From NCBI GenBank assembly GCA_013350335.1, contig CM023538.1, positions 49,004,695 through 49,068,694 of the forward strand: 64,000 nucleotides of DNA. Reading direction: 5' to 3'. Both the position numbers and the translations under genes were made by a program. The notes under the pieces were generated by a model. It was not told the DNA's origin. It saw only the letters and a program-made list of their open reading frames with translations, and made no database searches. Below are positions 30,193-41,206 of the stretch, piece by piece (within the stretch, counting starts at the first letter, position 1; the number at the start of each line of letters is the position of its first letter). The DNA is from Chimonanthus salicifolius. Lineage: Eukaryota > Streptophyta > Magnoliopsida > Laurales > Calycanthaceae.

Positions 30193-30603
30193 TGTTATTG
30201 ATGTATTTTTGGATTGCCTTATGTATTTATGTGATATTTGACACTTGAGTACTCTTGATAGTGTTTCTGATATTTTATTCCTATTTATCTTATTTTATTT
30301 GTATACATTATGTGTGATTATTTATCACTAACAGGAATAGTCTTTGTATTAAGACACTTATGTGGACCATTATGAAATTTCTCACTTAAGGGTTATGCTA
30401 TGTGGGTCACTTATGTTGTAATGGTGGAAGGGACCATGTCGGACAAAATCATGTGCAACCACCATTGCTCGCATTTGTGGGTTATTTAGTATTAACATTA
30501 TGATGATAACCTTATTATGATTATTTGAATGTGAATAATGCGCGCCCCTTATGTTTACCTTAGTTTTAAATTCAATGATGATGATATGGACCAAGTGGGA
30601 GAA

Positions 30604-31197
30604 TGTAAGATTAACAGTCTCTTTTGATGTGGCCCACATTCATTTAGAATTTGAAACTCAAGGGTCACATTCATATCTCTTGCATGTAACGGTTGAGAGA
30701 CATAAGTGGGTCAGTTACCCACTTTGATGGAGTGTGGGTTTAAGGCTTTGAAACTGCCATTTGGGTCCTCCTTCTTGCTTAGTACAACTCTCTCTATCTA
30801 TCCACTATCTGATGCAAAACTGAGAGAGATTAAGGAAGAGAAAAGAAGAGAAATCCAGAGGCTTTTGGAACCTTCTGCTGTTTGTGTATTGCAGAGGAAT
30901 CAACACAACTGTCTCAGATCTATGCTTGGAAGAGAAGACAAGAAGTGCAGCAAAATGACAGTAGAGATATAACTTTGATTAGCGATGGATTCGGGTATGT
31001 GTTTTGATTTAATTATGATGTTATTCCGCCTAATGTTTATAATCATTGTAAAACACCATTTGATTCTGATCTTGTGGACTAATCAGTGGATTGACCTTAT
31101 GTTTGATTTGGGTATATAAAGATAATACTCTGAGAATATTAAATTGAAGTTTCAAATGCCCAAACATTCAATCCCATTAAGCAAAATAATTTTATCA
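30604..31197 (+). repeat. 3' LTR of copia element 2
   Basis: 594 bp; preceded by the purine tract AAGTGGGAGAA and followed by the target duplicate AAATA. Confidence 0.93.
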
Positions 31198-31734
31198 AAA
31201 TAATCTCACAACCAAAGCCACATACACAAGCACTACAAAAGAAACAACCCACAACTCAGGTCAGGAAGTGAATGGGCCCCCAAATGGGTCAAGGTCCAAT
31301 CCGATGGCCAAGGAATAGAAAGAAGCCCATATCCCAGGCCAAGCATATAAAACACAAACAACCTACAACTCTCAATCTTGGATGCGTGGCCAGCTGAGAA
31401 TACCTTGCTGGAGACCTTAGAAAGTAGTCAGCAGACTAAAAGTGTACTGAAAAATCTTGTTTTCAATGGGATATAATGAGCAGACCTGCTAGCAAAACCC
31501 GAGTTGAAAGTATGAAGATAATCATTAGAAAACATCATAATGCAATCCAAAGGGCATCTTGTAGAAAAGAAATAATCTGTGTATATTATTGAATACCTAA
31601 TCTATTTTATATATATATATATATATATATATTTATAGCCTCTAGTCGACCCTAAAGCTATAACACTCAAACTCAAACTCTTTTCTAATCATAAATCAAA
31701 TACATCTCTTAAGTATAGATAAAACCAAACTAAT

Positions 31735-33339
31735 TGTGATACCTTGCCCCTCAGCTGGGAGCACACCACCAATGTGGGGAGTCCCACATCGGTAGTGGAG
31801 GAAGAAATTGGTGGGTTTATTTGAGGCCACCCACTTCTACGCTAGTGTGACGCATTCCAGCCTAGTGGATTGGTAGTGGAAACAAATCCTTGAGGGGTGG
31901 ACCTAAAGAAGACAATATCTAGCTACGTACTGTGATACCAAGTGATGTGTTTTGGGCCAGGCCATGTGGGCCCGAGCCTAAAGGTAAAACTGTGTGGGCT
32001 CGCTTGTGTGCGAGGCCCAAAGCAGACAATATCACACTGAGTTGGACCCTAAGCCCTGTTTTTGAGTCGGGTTGTGATATCCTGACCCATGAGCCAGAGG
32101 CCAGGCCCTAGAGAAGCTGATCCAAGTGAAACTGGGCCCTGTCGGTAGGACTAGTAGTGTGGGCCGGTCGGATCCAACAAGCCCAGCAAGAGGGAGTGTA
32201 TTTGAGAATTTTGGAGAGTCCCACATCGGAAGTTGAGGACTTTCGGATGAGTTTATAAGTAGTTGCCCCTCCTTAACTCATGAGACGCGTTTTGGGCCGA
32301 CCGGGTTGAGCCAGGCCCACAAGCAAAACCGTGGGGACTCATTTTTGGGCCCAGAGCAGACAATATCACATTTAGTCAAGCCTTAAGTCCTGTATTCGGT
32401 GGTTCGTTACAAATTTAGTATCAGAGCTCCGGGTTCTACACTCAAACTGTGTGGGCTTACTACCTTCCACTGGGTTCGTTGGCTCGAGCCTAGGGCGGCT
32501 CTGGGCTTTAGGGGGGGTGGATTGTGATATCCTGACCCGTGAGCCAGAGGCCAGGCCCTAGAGAGGCTGATTCAAGTGAAACTGGGTCCCTGTCAGTCGG
32601 ACCAGCAGTGTGGGCCTGTCGGATCCAACAAGTCCAGCTAGTGGGAGTGTATGTGGGAATTTTGGAGAGCCCCACATCCGAAGTTGAGGACTTCCGGATT
32701 GGGTTTATAAGTAGTTGCCCTCCTTAAACTCATGAGACGCGTTTTGGGCCTACCGGGTTGAGCCAGGCCCAAAGGCAAAACCGTGAGGCCTCATTTTTGG
32801 GTCCCAGAGAGGACAATTTGTCATTGAGTTGGACCCTAAACCCTGTTCACAGGTCAGGGTTGTAACACGGGTCATTACAAATGGTATCAAAGCCGAGTTC
32901 AATACTCGGACTGTGTGGGCTTTCCTCTTTCCTTGGTGTTGTTGAGCTAGGACCGAGTCGAGCAGGGGGAGGCTCGAGACCTTAGGGGGGGTGATTGTGA
33001 TACCCTGCCCCTCAGCTGAGAGCACACCACCGATATTGGGAGTCCCACATCGGTAGTGGAGGAAAAAATTTGTGGGTTTATTTGAGGCCACCCACTCTGC
33101 TCTAGTGTGACGCGTTCCAGCCCAGTGGATGGGTAGTGGAAACAAATACTGGAGGGGTGGACCCAAAGAGGACAATATCTCGTTGCGTACTCTGATACCA
33201 GGTGACGCATTTTGGGCCGGGTCATGTGGACCAAGGCCCAAAGGGAAAACCATGTGGGCTCGCTTGTGAGCGAGGCCCAGAGTGGACAATATTACACTGA
33301 GTTGGACCCTAACCCCTATTTTCGGGTCGAGTCATTACA
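31735..33339 (+). mobile_element. TRIM complex with four LTRs and two internal domains
   Basis: Inserted in the 3' LTR above with a perfect duplication CTAAT (31730-31734 and 33340-33344). The order is LTR-a1 (31735-32072), LTR-b1 (32073-32411), internal 1 (32412-32522), LTR-b2 (32523-32879), internal 2 (32880-32995), LTR-a2 (32996-33339). All LTRs start TGTGATA(C/T)C. Three end in TTACA; LTR-a1 stops short of this. They contain GTCCCACATCGG or close variants and a TATA-like TTTATAAGTA or TTTATTTGAGG. Each internal part is just over 110 bp, with a PBS at its left (TAGTATCAGAGC at 32416; TGGTATCAAAGCC at 32882) and a G-rich purine tract (TTAGGGGGGGTG) at its right. There is no coding capacity. 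Confidence 0.85.
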
Positions 33340-33739
33340 CTAATACTCTTAATTAGATAATAAGTTTAATTATTCCAACACTCCCCTAAAGCTGAACGTG
33401 GATGAACATGAAGCTTGGAACGTGAAGAAATGACTTGTGAACTACAAAAATGGCACACCTACCACGAAGATTTGTTGGAGAAACAACAGATTGGTTGACT
33501 GCTAAAATTGCTTGAAATGGCAGAGTTGATTGGCTGCAAAATGACAGTCGGCGACAACGATGGCGGCCTGAAATAGAGAAAGAGGCTCGGACGACGGCAA
33601 TGGCCATAAGATAATTGTCTGGCAAACAATGATTGGAATATGCGATAAATGCAAGTGACGAATGACCTAAAAAACAATGCATAATAAATGCCAAAAAAAG
33701 GATGAAGCCATTACATTGATCAATCAGATCGGAAAGGTC

Positions 33740-33980
33740 AGCAAACAATTGCTGAAGTAATAAAGACCAGTAAATAGGGTTGTAGCCATAAAGCCCAGCA
33801 AAGGCTGTAGCCTTAAAAGGCCTGCAAACAATGGCTGAAGTCATAAAGACCAGCAAATACGGTTGTAGCCATAATAGGCCAGCAAATAAGGTTGTAGCCA
33901 TAAAAGGCCAGCAAAGGCTGTAACCATGAAAGGCCAACAAAGGCTGTAACCATGGAAGACCAGCAAACAATGGGGATGAA
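33740..33980. repeat. Degenerate tandem array of about 25-30 bp units
   Basis: Repeated CAGCAAAGGCTGTAGCCATAAA-type blocks, with AGACCAGCAAACAATGG variants, inside the non-autonomous element. The long minus-strand frame here (33386-34144) is a by-product of the repeat. Confidence 0.75.
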
Positions 33981-34546
33981 TCAGAGTCCTCCAAATAAAA
34001 TGAGTGGATGAATGCCACAACAAATGGACATGTGTCCAAAACATGCCGTCTCATTTTCGAGAAACGACAAAATAAGGCGTACTCAAACGAAGGGCAAGTT
34101 GCGTCTCTTTCTTCGGCTCCAACAAAGTAGGAGGAGAAGGGCAATTTGTGTCATTTTCTTCAGCTCTCCCTTTTCTTCTTGGCACACATCGTGGTGAGAA
34201 GAAACATCAAAACTGAACATGTTGTTCACATCTGAGAAGTAGGATGAGAAGCTTCAATCACAAAGCACCAAGCTTCTTGTGTTTGGGGTGTCGCTGCAGC
34301 TCAGTAGAGCAAGGTGGTGATCCTCATTCAATATGGTCGGTGCATCTGAATGTCTCAGGAATGGAACAAGGGCTGAAGCGCCTGATCCAGCAGTAGGAAG
34401 ACCGATCTAAAAAACGACTAGAGATACTATCCAAAAGAACAGATCTCGACACTTAGTTTTCTGAGAAACCATATTAAAAAATAGCGTCTTCCTCTTGACT
34501 ATAACAGAGACCCTCTTCTTTTCTTTAAAAAATGGAAGGTGAACAT

Positions 34547-35051
34547 TGTAGCGCCCCTCCCTCTCTCCCTATTTATCAGAGTATTTAATTGATAATATTT
34601 AACAATGGGAAGAGAGGGGAGAGTGCCACGAAGCGAGTCAAGCTCGAATCCGAAGATTCGACCCTCGATTGGCCCAACTAGTGGGTGCACATGGATTTAG
34701 TCCATGTATGCTTGCAACACACTAACTTACAATTATGCGGAAATATGTACATTCATTTAAAACCATGAATCAATCATTTTTTATCTAAGCTAAGCATAAC
34801 AGTAATCCCATAGAATTTATTTCTCAATAAAAGGTTCAATATAATAACTCAACCCTATTTGTTTAGTTCTCCACTAATACTAAAAGATAAATCTCCACGC
34901 AATCCTCCATTTTGCACCATCCTCGTCTACACCTGGCTATTGCTTGGTCCAACCTCATCGCTTTTATCATGTCCTGTATTAGTTTCTAAAAGAAAAGGGT
35001 AATGTCGGCTTAGTAAATGCCCAGTAGGAATTCCTATCGAAGTAGGTACCA

Positions 35052-35124
<73 letters not shown>

Positions 35125-37429
35125 CAGGGGAAAATATATACAAGTTCTTCAAATAATTCAGTTGAAAATATTTTCATCGCATATTTCAAAACCAGTTCAT
35201 ATCTCATACTTGTAAAGCATTTAAAACAACTTCATAATCATTTCATAATTCAAATCATAAACATTATACTTTCAATAATTCATCAAATCAATATGATGCA
35301 AATGCCATGGTATATGAATTAATGCACACCCCCTCTCATGCCCATGCATTTCTTTCTACCATACTCTCCATTCAAACAGTTATAATCATTGGCCATTATC
35401 TCCGTAGCTTTCCTAGCGCACCAACTAAGAGCTTCTAGCCAATACTAGCATTTTAGCCAGAACTACTGGGGGAGCGCTACACACCCGTACTCCTGCGCAA
35501 GTTTCGGGACTTATTCTGACCCTAAAGCTTTCTGTCAAATTAATATTGCCATAAATTGTAACCCATGGACGCAGCCATACGGAATACTTATTTATTTTGA
35601 ATATTTCAGGTTAGAGTTTAGCATCTCCTAACCTTTGACATAACTATTTCCATCCCACATAAGATGCATGCTTTTATGTCTATGCATCGATAAATCATCT
35701 AAATCATGCATTGAAATTAAATGCTACCTCCACATACACAATAATCATGTGATACTTCAAGAAAGTAGGAAAAACCAACCTTAATACGACGATTTCGGAG
35801 TGTCCCAGACTCTTCAAGAAGTGTCAAACAACGATTAGCGGACTGCGATAAAAGGATACGTATAGTACAATGAAGTACTCAAGAATAAAAGATGGACACT
35901 GAAGAGATGGATCCTAAAAATTAATCAGGTCCCTATCTTAACGTTTTAGTTTAGTTTTAAGAAAATGGTGTTAAATAGAGGTTGGAAAATCAAAAGGCGT
36001 AGGGACCCATTCTTTAATGAATTAAACACGTGGGGTAGTACGACATCACTTTTACAAATTCATTTCAAAAGTCAAATAGGATATCAAGGTCTCATCATTA
36101 TTTTCAAACCTTGAATGAATAAGCAATAAACATTCTCCATGTTTTTCTCAAAATCAAAACACGAGACAGCAAGTACCCTTTTAATAAATAATACAGTGAT
36201 TGGATATTTACTGAAACTCTCCCCGTCTTACATTATTTTATACTGTAATGAAATAGAATAAGCTAGGACTGGCATTGCAAAAATTCATACAGATTTAACC
36301 AGTTACTACCCTCATAACATACTCGCTATCGCTACTTAAGGTTGTATTGTGAGTATAAGAACTGTCCTACCTTGGAACGGTTCAGGGGCTGGATGATTGT
36401 GAAGAAATAATAATAGTAACTCATAGTAATTTTAATTTAATAATACCAAATTTCAAAATTAAAATAAGGGAAGAACCAAAGGCAAACTCCTATAGAACAT
36501 ACCTAAGGAGACCATCTTTCCCATCATAAATTGACTGAAATTTACTCCCAATGTCAATCCGATTTTGAATTGAAAATCAGTCCCCCATTTGATACATAGC
36601 CAGATATCAACAAATTCCAAGTGATGACATCTCTCTCAGTCATTTTGTCAAACACCTTCTTAGATTAATCATCAACTGATTTTATAAGTAACATAATAGG
36701 GCAAAATGCCTTAAAGCAGATTAGGTGGTGGCTGCAAGTGGGCGGGTCATTGCAAGCCTATGTATTATCATTCTTAGGTTTTATAAATAAAACCATTGAA
36801 TGCAAGGAGATGAGGTTTTGTATCTATAGTCCAAGATAGACAACTGAACTGGTTTTATTTCAGGTTTGTACAACATGTATGATTGAAGGGCTGCTGCAAT
36901 ACCCAACAATTCTCGAATCAGCCCTATTTTCATTCCATTAATCCGAATTCGTCCAGGGTTGATTCTAAATCACCCTAGACTCAAATTTAAATCTAAATAT
37001 TAACTCTAAAAATTGAACCAACCTTAAACGAAGCTTTCCGTAATCCTTTTCTCTTTCCTTCTTTTCATTTCCTTCTTCTCATTTCCTTTCTCACTTGAGA
37101 GCAGTCGTGTAGAGTGGTGTTATCAGTGGAATGTCTGGAAGATGGACTACTGACTGTTGTGTGAAGAAAGGAGAGAGAGAGGAATATCGTGCGAATATAA
37201 GATGGTAAAGGGATTGCCGTGCACACAGCAGAGGGAGAGTGGGGAGTCCCTGCTACGTGGCGTGACGCCACATCACCGATTCCAATTAAATTAATTTCAT
37301 AATTTAATTCCTCTTAATTTCTCCATTAAATTCAACACATCTTTCTTAATTAATTGATTAATTCACATTAATCTCAATTAATTAATACAAATTCAATTTT
37401 AATACTTTCTAAAATTTCGGAGTGTCACA
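34547..37429 (-). mobile_element. Solo LTR 1
   Basis: Starts TGTAGCGCCCCTCCC and ends CGGAGTGTCACA. Flanks AACAT (34542-34546) and AACAC (37430-37434) match at four of five bases. Near its left end it has the same block order as solo LTRs 2 and 3: a short GC terminus, a GCCACGA-GCGAG block, an inverted TCGAATCC/ATTCGACC block, TTGGCC, then a CATGGATTTAGTCCATG hairpin. The minus orientation is inferred because TGTGACACTCCG is a common start of plant gypsy LTRs. It contains a long (AT)n run and no pol. Confidence 0.75.
35051..35120. repeat. (AT)n microsatellite of about 70 bp
   Basis: Almost uninterrupted TA repeat inside solo LTR 1. Confidence 0.95.
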
Positions 37430-38886
37430 AACACTTGAAAATTTACCATAAGCAAAAAAAAGGGTAGTGAACAAAGAACTCATGTTGTAGCAAATCTAGA
37501 CAGCGAGTAAAGACAACAATGGCACTAGCAAGGGAAGATAAGGAACTGGTTGAACAATTTTAGCAGGATCAAGCAGCCTACAAGTGTAGCAACAAGAAGT
37601 CAGAAGCGGCCCAGCAATCAAGCACCAATCAGATCTGATCGAAGGCGCACAGACTGTGGATTCTCACTGAAGTCAAACGCCAGATCTGGCCGTGGAAAGA
37701 TGATGGATCGTGGCTTCTGGCTGTGGCAAATCTTTCTGTGACTGGGACGGTCTGAACACTATTGAGAAACTGCTGCAAGAAACAAGAGAGGTGCAGCGAG
37801 AAGAAGTTTCCAAATAGATCAGATCTGGAAAACGGCGAACAACAGGGCCTCTTGACTAGCAAAGGTCCAGATCATCAACAAAGGATGCAAATCGAAGAGC
37901 AGTAGAGCGTTGAGGTGTTAGATCTGTTTCCAAGATGCAAGAAACAGCAACAAAACCGGCTGCAAACCAAATCTGTGACGGTGGTAGGTAGTAGCGAAAA
38001 TGACTACCGCGGTGGCTTCCATTCTTAAGTATGCCGCTAACAGATCTAGATCAGATCTGTAAACGGGGCACCAATTGTAGCATCTGGATGATTGGCAGAT
38101 TTGAGAACAGGTCGGATGTGGTAGTAGTGTCCTAAATCCTCGTACACAAGAAGGCGGTGATCAACAGATCTAAACAGATCTGAACAGCAAAGAAATGGTG
38201 GAAGCCGCGGATTAAAGTGTTGAAACAAAGCCTAATGTGAGCACGTCGGGCTAGAGTAGTGGTGCAGTAGGAGGCGTTGAGATCCGGACTGAGAGAATAG
38301 GGCAGTCCATCGTTTGGGGAGAAGTACAGAGGCAGAAAGCAGCAGTAATGGCTATGATTTAGAAAATAGATCTGGATAGAGGAGCCGCAAGAAACGCCGG
38401 GCGGAGAAATGTGGCAGCGGTAGAGAACATAACCTGGGATTTTGATCTACTAGGCGGTGGTTGATGGGACGATGACTATTTCTTGTCTTCAGATCTGAGC
38501 CGAATCAGAGAAGAAAGTCGAACCCTTCAGATTTGAGGTCGGCAGGGACAAAAAATAGGGCCTGCAAGCGTTGACAGCAACTTGTAGAAACGATACACAA
38601 ATCGAGTGAGATCTGTTGGAAGAGCAGCAGCGGAAGAAGGAGTGGGAATCACCGTTTCCAGTCTAACAAGAGAAGAAGGAATGGTGTTGCAGATCTGGAA
38701 CTGTATGTAACAGTTTGCTGAACCACCGATTAGGAAGAACACCACTACAAGAGATTTTTGAAAAACAAATCTGCAGAAGTACATGTGGCCCCCCTCTGCC
38801 GGACGTGTGTCATCTCGCAGAGGGAGAGAAGAGAAATCTACGTGAAATTGACTCTCAAACCAAAATCTTAAGCTACTCTAAAATCA

Positions 38887-39079
38887 CGTAGAAAAGAAAT
38901 AATCTATGTATATTATTGAATACTTAACATATTACATGTATTTATAGCCTCTAGCCGACTCTAGGACTATCACACTTAAACTCAAACTCTTTTCTAATCA
39001 TAAATCAAATACATCTCTTAAGTAGAGATAAAATCAAACTAATACTCCAAATTAAACAATAAGTTTAATTATTCCAACA
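38887..39079 (-). repeat. 5' LTR of the minus-strand non-autonomous element
   Basis: 193 bp; matches 31560-31734 plus 33345-33380. Confidence 0.85.
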
Positions 39080-40639
39080 CATCTCAGTCTGATGAGCAGA
39101 ATGGGTTTGATGGCACCATTTTGAAGTTGAAGGGTTGCAAATGAGATACAACAGTTTACATGATGTACACTAGAAAATGATAAATTTACCTTTAAATATT
39201 AGATTAGTTAGCTCTTGAAATTTGGTTATTTTATAGTTTTATTGTTATATATTTTATATCTAAAATTATTAATGTTAGTATCTCATGTTAATTAATTTTA
39301 TCTAATTAAGTGCTTTTGTGTATTTTTAGAATGGTAGTTGTAATTGTTGAAGTCATCTGCTGGCTTAGTCTGACCCAAAATGTCAAAAACACCAATGGGC
39401 GTTGGCTGTGTGAAGAAATAACAAGTGTATGAATGTATGGAAATGCACGTGGTATGCTTTGGGTTCTACAACAAAGATTTGTAAGCATTCTATGGAAGAA
39501 CAACAAATAGAAGAATCCTTGCAGAAAATCAGCCAAACATGAAAGCAGAGACACTCTAAGAGGTTTTGAAGAAACCAGCTGTAAAGACGAAGAAAGAAAA
39601 GCAGCAAACTGTTGTATCAAGCAACCACTTGAAAGGACTGAAGCAGTATAAAAAGAGAAAATATAGCAGCAACATCTTCGCAGCCAACATTCCAAACAGC
39701 AGATTGTGTGAAAACATGCAGCAGCCAGCAAGAAGAGGAAACCCACTTTGCAGCCATCGTGCAAACAAAGAGAGATCTGGTTGGTTTCTTGAGGTCCCAA
39801 CCCACTTGTATGAGGAAAGAATGAGGAAATCCAAATAAAAGAAGGGATGCTGGGTTGTTTCTCTGCACATAGGAGATGGAAAAATTAGAAAAAGACAACA
39901 ACAAGAAGCTTGGGCCGGAATTGAAAGCTACCATTCCAAGCTCAAATCAGCAAACAAATTGAGAAAATGTTTCAACTCAGTTGATGTAACGCCCCGCCCT
40001 TTTTCACTCATTTTTTCCTGTAAATTCAGTGTATATCTTTTTTTAACAGAGTAGAGTGATAGAGTGAGGGACGTCACGACGCGAGCTAAGTCCGAACTTC
40101 CAAAGTCCGAGCCTTAACTGGCCAACCCTATGTGTGTATGGACTCAGTCCAATAAAACGATTCACACATACCAATATCAACTTGCGGAATAAAATCATAA
40201 AACTGCGGAATCATAATCATCAAAATGCGGAATCATATTATAACCAAGTTCTAATCCATTCAGATAGCAAAGTACGTCATAATCATCAAATCAAAACATT
40301 CAACCATCTAAGTTATTACATTCCGGAATCCAAATACTCCAATACAAGTTCATGAGTAATTTTATTCAAAACATATAAACTAAATCTTCCAAGCTCCTAT
40401 GCCTGGTCCGTCTTAGGTTCATTGTTTCCCTGATTACCTGTATCACCAACTACAGGGTAGAAGTAGGGCGTTAGTACAACGCGCCCAGTAGGTATTTCAG
40501 TTACGGCTAACACATGGTTAGTACAAACATATCATATAACATAGTGATATCAAAACCATATAAATCCATGCCATGCAATGATGACAAATATGCAATAAGT
40601 CCCACCCATCACCTGTACATAAAGTGTGCCTACCACATA

Positions 40640-40760
40640 GGTCTTTCGGTCGCCCCGACGGAGTGTGGACCCTCCGGAAATCTTCTTGATGGAAATCACA
40701 TCAAGGTGTTGCACATAGGTTTTTCGGACGCCCCGACGGAGTGTGACCCTCCGGTTATAA
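40640..40760. repeat. 77-bp tandem pair in solo LTR 2
   Basis: TCGCCCCGACGGAGTGTGGA and CGCCCCGACGGAGTGTGACC blocks lie 77 bp apart, each followed by CCTCCGG. The same pair, with the same spacing, occurs in solo LTR 3 (50742 and 50819). Confidence 0.8.
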
Positions 40761-41206
40761 ATCCTCCATCCCATGCCATGCATGAGTTGCCAATGAAACG
40801 CATGTTATTTTTATAACGTAACATAGCATTGAAAATCATCATTTGAAAACACATCCAACACATGCTCTTTATATAAATAAACTTAGCATGTAAAATCATC
40901 CTTTGAAACATAATTGGCCCATGCTATTTTAAATAATTAAACATAGCATTCGAAATTCAATATAATAAAACATATCCTTGAAAAACATATTTTGATCAAA
41001 CATAATATAAAAACAAAGTACATAAGCCATGGTTTCAAAGAGGTGGAATCCTACCTAAGACCATTCACAAGTCCTTGAGTTTCCGTTCAAGATTCGATCA
41101 CCGATCGCGCACCGCTTGCGAGATTCCGTTACCTTATAATATAATGATAAATCAACACCAAGTCTCACCTAATTATAAGGTTCTAAGTCCATAAACAAAA
41201 TCCCAT

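Larger units (their letters stand above)
24394..31197 (+). mobile_element. Ty1/copia element 2, nearly full length
   Basis: 5' LTR 24394-24986 and 3' LTR 30604-31197 (593 and 594 bp, roughly 17 differences counted by eye). The termini are TGTAAGATTAAC...TTTTATCA. A perfect 5-bp duplication AAATA lies at 24389-24393 and 31198-31202. The PBS TGGTATCAGAGC is at 24989-25000, and the purine tract AAGTGGGAGAA is just before 30604. The interior has gag with zinc knuckle, protease, integrase, RT with YVDD, and RNase H in copia order. Several stops and frameshifts, and Gly to Arg in the protease motif, make it inactive. A long 5' leader (25001-26160) carries no recognisable domain. Confidence 0.95.
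31560..39079 (-). mobile_element. Non-autonomous copia-like LTR element without pol (LARD-like)
   Basis: Minus-strand 5' LTR 38887-39079; 3' LTR 31560-33380, split by a TRIM insertion. The LTRs start TGTTGGAATAATTAAAC and end TTTTCTAC(A/G). A perfect 5-bp duplication CATCT lies at 31555-31559 and 39080-39084. In minus sense a purine tract (TTTAGGGGAG) directly precedes the 3' LTR, and a decayed tRNA-Met type PBS (TGATTTTAGAGTAGC) follows the 5' LTR. The interior (33381-38886, less the solo LTR) shows no gag or pol domain. It is purine/pyrimidine-biased, with many AGATCTG motifs and a degenerate tandem array. Confidence 0.8.

Noticed and set aside
32750..33289. 179-codon minus-strand frame
   Set aside because: Crosses TRIM LTR, internal and LTR junctions; chance frame in GC-rich repeat.
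33386..34144. 252-codon minus-strand frame with repeated aromatic/Leu blocks
   Set aside because: The peptide repeats mirror a degenerate DNA tandem array and no known domain is present. It is inside a non-coding LTR element.
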